Source: an uncultured Verrucomicrobia subdivision 3 bacterium
GTDB lineage: Bacteria; Verrucomicrobiota; Verrucomicrobiia; Limisphaerales; UBA11358
Length of the DNA stretch: 64,000 bases
Assembly (NCBI GenBank): GCA_903872345.1
Contig: CAIQKM010000108.1
Location: 124,001-188,000, forward strand
Direction: 5' to 3'
The notes under the pieces are model-generated. The model was not told the DNA's origin, searched no databases, and saw only the letters and a program-made list of their open reading frames with translations. The translations under genes were made by a program, and so were the position numbers. Shown one piece after another: positions 26,025 through 33,619 of this stretch. Numbering within the stretch: the stretch's first letter is position 1; every line of letters starts with the position of its first letter.

Positions 26025-28715
26025 GTGACCGAACGCGACCGACCCAATCCCGATGCGTTGCTGGCGGCGATCCAGAGTGAAGCCGCGCGTTCGCAGCGCG
26101 GCCGGCTGAAGGTCTTTCTCGGCATGTGCGCCGGCGTGGGCAAAACCTATGCCATGCTCGCCGCCGCCCGGCGGGAATTCGCGGCGGGCCGGGATGTGGT
26201 CATCGGTTACCTCGAAACCCACGGCCGCAAGGAAACCGACGCCTTGGCCGAAGGCCTGCCGCTGCTGCCCCGCCGTACCGGCGAATACCGGGGCGTGCAA
26301 CTCTCCGAATTCGATCTCGACGGCGCGCTGACCCGCCGGCCGCAACTGGTGCTGGTGGATGAATTCGCCCATACCAACGCCCCAGAATCACGCCATCCCA
26401 AACGCTGGCAGGACGTGATGGAACTGCTCGACGCCGGCCTGGATGTGTTCACCACGCTGAACATCCAGCACATCGAAAGCCGCGCCGAGGCCGTCCGCCA
26501 GATCACCGGCGCCACCATTCACGAAACCGTCCCGGACACCGCCTTCGCCGGCGCGGAGTTCGAGCTGGTGGATCTCCCGCCCGATGAATTGCGCGCCCGG
26601 CTCGCCGGCGGGAAAGTCTATCTGCCCGAGCGCGCCGCCACCGCCCAGGACTCCTTCTTTCGCGCCGGCAACCTGTCCGCGTTGCGCGAACTGGCCTTGC
26701 GTTTTGCCGCCGACCGCGTCGGTCAGGACGTGCTGATTTACCGCCATGCACACGGCATCGCCGTGCCGTGGAAATCCGGCCAGCGGCTGCTCGTGGCCGT
26801 GAGCCCCAGTCCCAGCTCCGCTTCGCTGGTGCGCTGGACCCGCCGGTTGGCGGGCGAATTGCATGCGCCCTGGGTGGCGGTCTATGTGGAGCGCCCCGGT
26901 CCGCTCTCGGCCGATGACCAGACCCGCCTCGCCCGTCATCTGGCCCTCGCACATGAGCTGGGCGCGGAAATTGTCACCACCACGGACGACGATGTGGTGC
27001 GCGGCATCCTGCGCGCCGCGCGGGAGCAAAACGCCTCGCAAATTATTGTCGGCAAACCGGCGGGCTGGCGCGGGTTCGACTGGTTCCGCAGTGGTTCCAT
27101 GCTGAGCCGTTTGATTCGCGAGAGCGGGCAGATTGACGTCCACATCGTTCGAGCCGAGGAAGAAAAAATTTCCACCCGTCCGCCCCGACCGCTGGCGGGG
27201 GAAGCCTTCAATCCCCGCAGTTATTTGGCCGCCCTGGGCGTGGTGCTGGCGGTGACCCTCTTCAACGCCTTGCTGGAACACTGGTTTGGCGGACACCTGC
27301 TGGCCAACCAGTCGCTGGCCCTGATCTATCTCCTGAGCGTGGTGGTGCTGGCGCTGTTTGTCGGGCGCGGCGCCACACTCGTCGCCGCCACGGCCACCGC
27401 CCTGCTCTGGGATTACTTCTTTACCGAACCGCGCCAGAGTCTGCGCATTACCAACGCCGGCGATGCCATGATGTTCGCCACCTATTTCATCGTGGCCGTG
27501 GCCATGGGCCAGTTGACCGCGCGCATTCGTTCGCAGCAAAACGCCGAACGCCAGCGCGAACACCGCGCCACCGCGCTGTATCTGCTCACCCGGGAACTCG
27601 CCGAATCGGCCGATCTCGCCCAACTCCTCGCCGTGGTTATTCGGCAGGTGGGCGAAACGTTTCACGCCACGGTCGCCCTGTCCCTGCCGGAAACACCGGA
27701 AGCCACCCTGCCCGCGCCGTACTTTGCCAGCACCTGGCAGTTGCCCGAAAAAGAGCAGACCGTCGCGGTCTGGGCCTTTCAACACCGGCAGCCGGCGGGG
27801 CGGGGCACGGATACGCTGTCTTCCTCGGAAGGCCTGCACCTTCCGTTGGTGGCCGGCGAGCGGGCTACCGGCGTGTTGAGTCTTAAATTTCCGGAGGCCA
27901 CGCCGCTCGCGCCGCCGCAACGGGATTTGCTGGATGCCTTCGTCCGCCAGATCGCCTTGGTGCTGGACCGTCAACGCCTGCGCGATGCCGAGGTGGAGGC
28001 GCAGTTGATCGCCGAATCCGAGCGGTTGGGCAAAACCCTGCTGAACTCCGTCTCCCACGAACTGCGCACCCCGCTCGCCGCCATCAATACCGCCGCCAGC
28101 GGCTTGCACAATGCCGGTCCGCTTAACCCCGCCCAGCAAGCCCTCACCGATGAGCTCGAAGAAGCCGCCGGCCGCCTGAATCGGCTGGTGCAAAACCTGC
28201 TCGACCTCTCCCGCCTCGAGGCTGGTCATCTGAAAGCCAATCCGGACTGGCACGATTTGCGCGATGTCATCGCCGCCGCCCGGCAAAGTCTGGGCCGCGT
28301 CCTCGCCAGCCACACCGTCACCCTCGACTTGCCGCCCGACCTGCCGCCGGTAAAACTGGACGCCATGCTGACCGAACAAATTCTGGTCAATCTGCTGGGC
28401 AACGCCGCCATGCACACACCGCCCGGCACGCATGTAACGGTGCGCGCCCGGCTGGACGGCGGTAAACTCGTTTTGGAAGTCGCGGACAACGGCCCCGGCC
28501 TGCCCGCCGGTGATGCCACCCGCTGGTTTGACAAGTTCCAGCGCGGACCGGACGCCGCCGCCGGGGGCACCGGTCTGGGCTTGTCGCTGGTCAAAGGCTT
28601 TGCCGAAGCGCAGGGCGGCAGCGTTTCCGCCGCGAACCGCTCCACCGGCGGCGCCAGTTTTACCGTCCGCCTGCCGTCCGCCAAAATGCCGCCCGTCCCG
28701 GAGGAAACCGAATGA
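26025..28715 (+). CDS. kdpD: Sensor histidine kinase KdpD
   Basis: 896 residues, full length, with a GTG start 4 bp after kdpC. Layout: KdpD N-terminal ATP-binding domain (GMCAGVGKTYAML at about 33-45; DEFAHTNAP), universal-stress-protein-like domain (about 250-375), four close membrane helices (about 400-495), GAF-like domain, then HisKA with the phospho-accepting H678 (SVSHELRTPL) and an HATPase domain (EVADNGPGLP, GGTGLGLSLVKGF). It senses K+ limitation and phosphorylates KdpE. Confidence 0.96.
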   Translation: MTERDRPNPDALLAAIQSEAARSQRGRLKVFLGMCAGVGKTYAMLAAARREFAAGRDVVIGYLETHGRKETDALAEGLPLLPRRTGEYRGVQLSEFDLDGALTRRPQLVLVDEFAHTNAPESRHPKRWQDVMELLDAGLDVFTTLNIQHIESRAEAVRQITGATIHETVPDTAFAGAEFELVDLPPDELRARLAGGKVYLPERAATAQDSFFRAGNLSALRELALRFAADRVGQDVLIYRHAHGIAVPWKSGQRLLVAVSPSPSSASLVRWTRRLAGELHAPWVAVYVERPGPLSADDQTRLARHLALAHELGAEIVTTTDDDVVRGILRAAREQNASQIIVGKPAGWRGFDWFRSGSMLSRLIRESGQIDVHIVRAEEEKISTRPPRPLAGEAFNPRSYLAALGVVLAVTLFNALLEHWFGGHLLANQSLALIYLLSVVVLALFVGRGATLVAATATALLWDYFFTEPRQSLRITNAGDAMMFATYFIVAVAMGQLTARIRSQQNAERQREHRATALYLLTRELAESADLAQLLAVVIRQVGETFHATVALSLPETPEATLPAPYFASTWQLPEKEQTVAVWAFQHRQPAGRGTDTLSSSEGLHLPLVAGERATGVLSLKFPEATPLAPPQRDLLDAFVRQIALVLDRQRLRDAEVEAQLIAESERLGKTLLNSVSHELRTPLAAINTAASGLHNAGPLNPAQQALTDELEEAAGRLNRLVQNLLDLSRLEAGHLKANPDWHDLRDVIAAARQSLGRVLASHTVTLDLPPDLPPVKLDAMLTEQILVNLLGNAAMHTPPGTHVTVRARLDGGKLVLEVADNGPGLPAGDATRWFDKFQRGPDAAAGGTGLGLSLVKGFAEAQGGSVSAANRSTGGASFTVRLPSAKMPPVPEETE

Positions 28716-29401
28716 ACCCGCCGTTTGTTCTGATCGTGGATGACGAACCACAGATCCGCCGGCTGCTGACCATTACGCTGGAGGCCGCCGCCTATCGCGT
28801 AATGACCGCCGAATCGGGCAAGGAAGGTCTGATCCTCGCGGCGCAACACCGGCCGGAACTGCTGATCCTCGACCTGGGCCTGCCCGATATAACCGGACAG
28901 GAAGTGCTGCGCCAGCTCCGCGAATGGACCCAGACCCCTGTCGTCGTGTTGTCCGTGCAGGACGATGAAAAAGGCAAGGTCGCCGCCCTCGATGCCGGAG
29001 CCGACGATTACATCACCAAGCCCTTCAACACGGACGAACTCCTCGCCCGCCTGCGCACCGCACTCCGCCACGCCGCCCGGGGCAAAACCGAGGAACCCGT
29101 CTTCACCGCCGGCGATCTGGTGGTGGATCTCGCCTCCCGTCGCGTCACCCGCAAAGGCCAGCCCGTAAAACTCACCGCCACCGAATACGCCCTGCTGCGG
29201 CTGTTCATCCAGCACGCCGGCAAAGTTCTGACCCACCACCATATTCTGGAATCGGTCTGGGGTAAGAACCATGCCGAGCAGACGCATTACCTCCGGGTTT
29301 ACGTGGCACGACTGCGGGAAAAGCTGGAGGCCGATCCCGCCCGGCCCCGGCTGTTGCAGACGGAAGCGAGCATTGGTTACCGATTGGTTCCTTTCATTTA
29401 A
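28712..29401 (+). CDS. kdpE: Response regulator KdpE
   Basis: 229 residues. Receiver domain with acidic pocket D10/D11 and phospho-acceptor D54 (LILDLGLPD), then an OmpR/PhoB winged-helix domain (LTATEYALLRLFIQHAGKVL, RVYVARLREKLE). It overlaps kdpD by 4 bp (ATGA). In known systems KdpE activates the kdp promoter, here expected in the 21431-21534 interval. Confidence 0.96.
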   Translation: MNPPFVLIVDDEPQIRRLLTITLEAAAYRVMTAESGKEGLILAAQHRPELLILDLGLPDITGQEVLRQLREWTQTPVVVLSVQDDEKGKVAALDAGADDYITKPFNTDELLARLRTALRHAARGKTEEPVFTAGDLVVDLASRRVTRKGQPVKLTATEYALLRLFIQHAGKVLTHHHILESVWGKNHAEQTHYLRVYVARLREKLEADPARPRLLQTEASIGYRLVPFI

Positions 29402-29568
29402 CAAACGGGACAGACATTTTTTCTCGTTGATACCCGCCTTTATGGGCGACCCCTTCTTGGGTGGAAATTGGTATATCCTATGCTTAGCTGGCAGGTTCTA
29501 CAGGCAGAGGATATTACTCTTTTGACAGCGGGATTCTGGCTTCTCATTATGGCATTTTGGCAACATGT

Positions 29569-29970
29569 TCAAACAAACTCATCGACATCTGGCTCCATTG
29601 GTAATGGCAATGGCGCGTCTTGTAACAAATGAAATGCGTTGTGATATTCAAACGCTGCTCTCTCCTTGGAAACTCCATGAGCCGAAATCACCACATTCTC
29701 ATCATGTAGGCGAATGTTCCCAACCCATCTGTGCGTCGCATCAAGAAGCTCTGGCGTAAAGAAATCTCTAAAATCCTGGAATGGCATAATAAAAGCATCA
29801 TTACACTTGGATGAACCATTGATGACCAGACAGAATTCGTAACCGTAGTTGCTAATATAATCTGTAAACCTGCTTTCGTAAAAGTTGAAAAACATCGTCT
29901 TGGTTGTGGCGTCAGTAATGTAATGGCGCTGCTCAAGCCTAGCTCTGTGATATGTGATGTATGATTGCAT
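29569..29970 (-). CDS. Hypothetical protein in AT-richer accessory stretch
   Basis: 133 residues, mixed alpha/beta composition, no signal peptide. I do not recognise the family. It reads as a real protein (balanced composition; aromatic-rich segments such as TMFFNFYESRFTDYISNYG). The ATG at 29970 is the only early start. Eight bases upstream begins a sequence resembling one end of an integron attC site. Codon use and GC are lower than those of kdp, suggesting later acquisition. Confidence 0.55.
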   Translation of the reverse strand: MQSYITYHRARLEQRHYITDATTKTMFFNFYESRFTDYISNYGYEFCLVINGSSKCNDAFIMPFQDFRDFFTPELLDATHRWVGNIRLHDENVVISAHGVSKERAAFEYHNAFHLLQDAPLPLPMEPDVDEFV

Positions 29971-29973
29971 TTC

Positions 29974-29991
29974 GTATAACGCTGCCTAAAA
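29974..29991 (-). other. Possible one-sided attC-like sequence
   Basis: On the minus strand the bases TTTTAGGC-AGC-GTTATAC lie directly before the start of the 133-residue gene, much like the right end of integron attC sites (TTAGGC followed by GTTAxxx just upstream of a cassette start). I could not find the matching left arm within about 150 bp, so this is weak. Confidence 0.2.
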
Positions 29992-30127
29992 GCTGTTCGT
30001 CAACCACAACGACGGACACCAGTATCAGGAAAACCTACCGAGGCGTGGCTACCAGCTTAACCGAACGACCGGCAACAACGGGCAATGGATTTAATGTTCC
30101 AAATTGATGGGCGCATTAAACTATTAA

Positions 30128-31717
30128 CTATTGAGGCGACAAGTTGATCCGATAAAAGTGTATTGGGCATAATTCTGCATTTGGGTCAATCAATGTCAAC
30201 GGCATACCAACTCCATCCAAAGTCACAAAGGGAAACCATTGGGTTAGGTTCGTCGAATATTGTACCGCGTACTTCACGCCGATTACGGTGTCAAAGCTGA
30301 ATTGGAACTGGCCGCTAGCCAAAATTGTTGGTGCAGTGATTCCCAATGGCAGCACCTTCAAGAAAATCGGATTGCTGGTAATACTTCCATATGTGTTTGT
30401 AATTACAACGGAATAAGCCCCACCATTGTCAAGAAAGGCGTTTGGCATTGTCAGCGTTGTGTTGGTCGCACCGGAAAGATTTGTGCCGTTGAACTGCCAT
30501 TGATAAGCCAATAACGGTAAACCATCGGCCACTACTGAGAAAATTGCCGCGCAACCATTTGTTACAATTAATGTTTGCGGTTGTGAGATTATAAAAGGCG
30601 GAATTTGCGGAAGCAACAAACGAAATACCGTAGCGGCATTTTCCGTTGTTCCATATAAATTTCCATCACTGCCTATCGTTAGTGCGCAAGAAGGATTCGC
30701 TTCATTCGAGTTAGTGAACGAAGCCAATGTCGTCAAGGTCCCTTTCGTTGTAATTTGAAACACTGTTCCATAATCTGCACTTCCACCCCCCCATGTAGTG
30801 CCATAGAAATTGCCATCTTTGCCAAGTGTCAGAGCGCCAGATGGATTTATTCCGTTAGTTCCACTGAAGGAGATTAATGTGGTCAAGATACCATTCGTAG
30901 TCACACGAAACACAGTTCCATCACCGAATAGCCCACCACCCATAATCGTGCCATAAAAATTTCCGTCATTTCCTAGCGTTATGCCATTGGGGTTTGTTGC
31001 ATTTGTGAAAGATACCAGTGTGGTCAAGGTGCCGTTTGTCGTCACTCGGAACACCGTTCCATCACCAGCATTACCACCAACCGATGTCGTACCATAAAAA
31101 TTTCCATCATTACCCTGAGTTAAAGGTGCAACTGGATATTTTCCGTTGGAACCATCGAAGGAAACCAATGAAATTAACGATCCATTGGTTGTTACTTTGA
31201 AGACTGTCCCAACACCGTTTATGCCACCCCAAGTAGTAGTGCCGTAGAAATTGCCGTCGTTTCCTAACGTCAAAGCAGCTTCCGGCAATGAACCGTTATT
31301 CCCAGTGAACGAAACTAGCGTGGTCAAGATTCCGTTCGTCGTCACTCGGAACACAGTTCCATCACCAGCATTGCCACCCCCCACCGTCGTGCCGTAAAAA
31401 TTCCCATCATTGCCCACGGTTAGTGGGCCAACAGGATTCGCTCCTTCTGAGTTGCTGAAAGAAGCCAAAGTTGTCAAGGTGCCATTTGGTGCTGCTTTGA
31501 AGACTGTTCCAAAACCGATGGGATGCGCAGAATTAGTAATACCACCATACTCTGTTGAGCCGTAAAAATCACCGCCGCTGCCAAGAGTGAGGCCATTAGG
31601 ATTTATTCCATTTGTAAAAGTTGAAAGAGTTTGCAAATTTTGTGCGTCAACCAGTGATGTAAATACCATTACCTGCATCAGAATCAATAGTGCTAACATA
31701 AACCGATGCGATTTCAT
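30128..31717 (-). CDS. Exported TIGR03803-repeat protein with Ig-like domain
   Basis: 529 residues. Signal peptide at 1-25 (MLALLILMQVMVFTSLVDAQ). About eight tandem 36-40-residue repeats follow, of the type GNDGNFYGTT-GG-GTVFRVTTNG-LTTLVSF, the TIGR03803 beta-propeller-like repeat. An Ig-like domain (PLLAYQWQFNGTNLSGATN) and the C-terminal module YAVQYSTNLTQWFPF come last. Probably a surface or secreted structural protein; no catalytic residues are seen. The start lies 13 bp after the stop of the preceding leftward gene, so the two may be co-transcribed. Confidence 0.82.
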   Translation of the reverse strand: MKSHRFMLALLILMQVMVFTSLVDAQNLQTLSTFTNGINPNGLTLGSGGDFYGSTEYGGITNSAHPIGFGTVFKAAPNGTLTTLASFSNSEGANPVGPLTVGNDGNFYGTTVGGGNAGDGTVFRVTTNGILTTLVSFTGNNGSLPEAALTLGNDGNFYGTTTWGGINGVGTVFKVTTNGSLISLVSFDGSNGKYPVAPLTQGNDGNFYGTTSVGGNAGDGTVFRVTTNGTLTTLVSFTNATNPNGITLGNDGNFYGTIMGGGLFGDGTVFRVTTNGILTTLISFSGTNGINPSGALTLGKDGNFYGTTWGGGSADYGTVFQITTKGTLTTLASFTNSNEANPSCALTIGSDGNLYGTTENAATVFRLLLPQIPPFIISQPQTLIVTNGCAAIFSVVADGLPLLAYQWQFNGTNLSGATNTTLTMPNAFLDNGGAYSVVITNTYGSITSNPIFLKVLPLGITAPTILASGQFQFSFDTVIGVKYAVQYSTNLTQWFPFVTLDGVGMPLTLIDPNAELCPIHFYRINLSPQ

Positions 31718-31730
31718 GACGATAAAATAG

Positions 31731-32168
31731 TCAGTTCGTGTGGCTTGGCAAATTGGGAATATATTTTATCTCACTTGCATCATCATCAATTTCCCGAAGT
31801 TGAAATCCATGTTTTATGTAAAAAATGCAGAGTTCTGTCTTTGTAAGCAAAGGGCCATTCGGAAAAGGTTCATCAGGTTCATAAAGCCTTGCGTGACCCC
31901 AAAGCGGGATTTGATATTTATCTGAAAGACATTTTAAATACCGAATAAGCCGACTGGCCCCGCCTTGGCGTGGCTGAAGTGTCTCTAGTTTTCGAATTTC
32001 AATACAATCCTCATTCCAGTTAAGCAAAGCGATAGCTTTATCAAATTGGCCAAACAATTCAGGGATAATTAATGGTATGTTTTTAACGACTGGACGAACA
32101 ATATGTTTTTTGGGGTACGGCGTTGTATTAGCTTCCCATTCTTGTTTTGCCTGTTGGATAAAATTCAT
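31731..32168 (-). CDS. Small protein, possibly GNAT-like acetyltransferase
   Basis: 145 residues from the ATG at 32168. The second half, GGASRLIRYLKCLSDKYQIP followed by KTELCIFYIKHGFQLREI, recalls the GNAT pattern (acetyl-CoA loop, then YxKxGF), but the glycine loop is poor. I call it uncertain. A TTG start five codons earlier is possible. It lies just upstream of the TIGR03803 gene in AT-richer DNA. Confidence 0.5.
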   Translation of the reverse strand: MNFIQQAKQEWEANTTPYPKKHIVRPVVKNIPLIIPELFGQFDKAIALLNWNEDCIEIRKLETLQPRQGGASRLIRYLKCLSDKYQIPLWGHARLYEPDEPFPNGPLLTKTELCIFYIKHGFQLREIDDDASEIKYIPNLPSHTN

Positions 32169-32582
32169 AATGGGGTCACCCAACTAATGTGCTATTACTT
32201 TTTGCGCGCTGGGTCTCAACCAGGCAAATAAGGTCAGCACTCCCCATCCACGTTTGCAGCCGTTGCTGCATACACGCTTCACCTTGATCCGAAACTGCCG
32301 CCACCCGTCGGTCACCCCGGCACATCCCAGGAGAATCCGTCCCCACTTGCTGAATTTGCCATGACCGCGTCATACCCAAGCTACTAATAGTCTATTCTTT
32401 CGTTGTCAATACCAATGTCTACCAATGTTTATGTCCCACAGTAATTTCCTCACCGGCCGGTTGGCCCGATTCCAGCCAGCGCGAACGCCTCAGCACCCGG
32501 CTTCGCCGTCTCAGATTCGTGTTTCTTGTTGTCTATTCGTAGTTGAACTGCTTCGTTTGGACTTCGGGGCAGAACGTTTGGT

Positions 32583-32630
32583 GTTCCGGCTTCAGCCGGT
32601 CCCCGCCACCCCACCGCCTGAAGGCGGAAC
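32583..32630. repeat. 48-bp near-palindromic element
   Basis: GTTCCGGCTTCAGCCGG at the left is mirrored by CCGCCTGAAGGCGGAAC at the right; each arm is also a small hairpin by itself. It resembles the architecture of the family A elements but has a different sequence. Confidence 0.55.
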
Positions 32631-32755
32631 TCCCAACAAAAAATCCTCCCCACCCCTTGCATTTTCAAAACCCGGTGTCATATTCATCCCGTTGGAGGTT
32701 TACATGGTAAACTCACCGTCACGGCCAAGCTCGCGCCCGGATGACCCTGTGGAGT

Positions 32756-32824
32756 GCGGCGGCATGACGCCGCTTTGGAACTGGGAGACATGTCTCCCAG
32801 TGGATCGCGCGGTCATGCCCGCGC
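32756..32824. repeat. Cluster of three hairpins
   Basis: GCGGCG-GCATGA-CGCCGC (32756-32773), the perfect 20-bp palindrome CTGGGAGACATGTCTCCCAG (32781-32800), and GCGCGG-TCATGC-CCGCGC (32807-32824) follow each other. The first and third have the same geometry (6-bp stems, loops with CATG), so they form a mirrored set around the central palindrome. Confidence 0.6.
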
Positions 32825-32871
32825 CCTCCCCCGCGCGGGGCGGGGACGGCCTCCTCCCCACAATCAAGGCT

Positions 32872-32937
32872 CAATCAAGGCAAAAACCCCTGCAATCGTG
32901 CCTAATCAAGCCTCATCAAGGCAAACGATGAAATTTA
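32872..32937 (+). repeat. 66-bp direct repeat, copy 1
   Basis: Begins CAATCAAGGCAAAAACCCCT and ends near GCAAACGATGAAATTTA. It matches 33091-33156 at most positions without gaps. Internally it repeats ATCAAG several times. Confidence 0.65.
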
Positions 32938-33090
32938 ACCACGCCATTACGCCATCGGCGCTCCCATCCGGAACCGCCAGCTTCTTTATTGGTAGGGCCG
33001 GAGCTGCCGCTCCGCCCCATCTAAATAAAATCGCTTCAATTGGCACTGAATCAACCGATCATGGCCAGGTCTCGCTCTCTCGCCAACCGC

Positions 33091-33156
33091 CAATCAAGGC
33101 AAAAAACCCTGTAATCGTGCATGATCAAGGCTCATCAAGCCAAACGCCAAATTTCC
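33091..33156 (+). repeat. 66-bp direct repeat, copy 2
   Basis: Begins CAATCAAGGCAAAAAACCCT and ends near CCAAACGCCAAATTTCC. Same orientation as copy 1, 219 bp downstream. Confidence 0.65.
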
Positions 33157-33395
33157 GGAGCGCGCCCGTCCTCGGGCGCAGCAACGGCCAAACCCGCCGG
33201 CCGCTCCGCTCCGTTTGCCGCCCCGCGCGATGCCGCCCCTATCTGCGTTCATGGGCGTTCATCTGCGGTTCACCTCCCCCTTTCGCGTGTTTCGCGTATT
33301 TCGCGGTTATCGCCCCCCCGATCTCCGAAACCCGAAATCCGAGACCCGGGAACCTTGCCCGGTTTCCCCGCCGGTCAATGAGCCCCTTTCCTCCC

Positions 33396-33414
33396 ATGCG
33401 TGAAGTTCACGCAT
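33396..33414. promoter_or_regulatory. 19-bp perfect palindrome upstream of the giant exported protein gene
   Basis: ATGCGTGAA-G-TTCACGCAT is a perfect inverted repeat, and GCGTGAA recurs at 33418-33424. It lies about 125 bp upstream of the predicted sigma-54 start site, where enhancer sites for NtrC-type activators are usually found. Confidence 0.4.
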
Positions 33415-33505
33415 AAGGCGTGAAATTTTACTTGCACGCTGGTTTTGGGGAAGAATTCTACATCTTAATTTGCAACCATTTGCGGTTTATCCGGATAAAT
33501 CCGGC

Positions 33506-33521
33506 TGGCACCGATACTGCT
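33506..33521 (+). promoter_or_regulatory. Putative sigma-54 promoter of the giant metallopeptidase gene
   Basis: TGGCACC-GATA-CTGC matches the -24/-12 consensus TGGCACG-N4-TTGC with two mismatches and the required GG-to-GC distance. The start site would be near 33532, leaving an 88-base leader. A 15-bp inverted repeat CTGCCAA-T-TTGGCAG (33520-33534) covers the -12/+1 zone and could be an operator. Confidence 0.5.
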
Positions 33522-33619
33522 GCCAATTTGGCAGAACTAAATCTTAACCATTGTATTCGGCAACGGTTGGCGTTAGGGTCAGCCTGTTAACCCCAAGTCC
33601 ATATTCCTGCGGGAGGATC

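Larger units (their letters stand above)
32169..33505. other. 1.3-kb noncoding, repeat-laden region
   Basis: No convincing gene here. A 67-codon leftward frame (32176-32379) is recorded but not recognised. From 32.5 kb the GC rises and the DNA is filled with short palindromes and a duplicated 66-bp unit (listed separately), plus wording such as GGTAGGGCCGGAGCTGCCGC (32991-33010), similar to the left end of the 41149 element. It looks like a sink for dispersed repeats between the accessory stretch and the giant exported protein. Confidence 0.6.

Noticed and set aside
29974..30127. Complete integron attC site
   Set aside because: Only one arm matches; no complementary left arm was found, so only a weak one-sided note is kept.
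32176..32379. 67-codon leftward frame in the repeat region
   Set aside because: I could not link it to any family; it may be a relic but has nothing to support a gene call.
32861..33156. CRISPR array
   Set aside because: There are only two 66-bp direct repeats with divergent sequence and a 153-bp interval; no regular repeat-spacer pattern exists here or elsewhere in the window.
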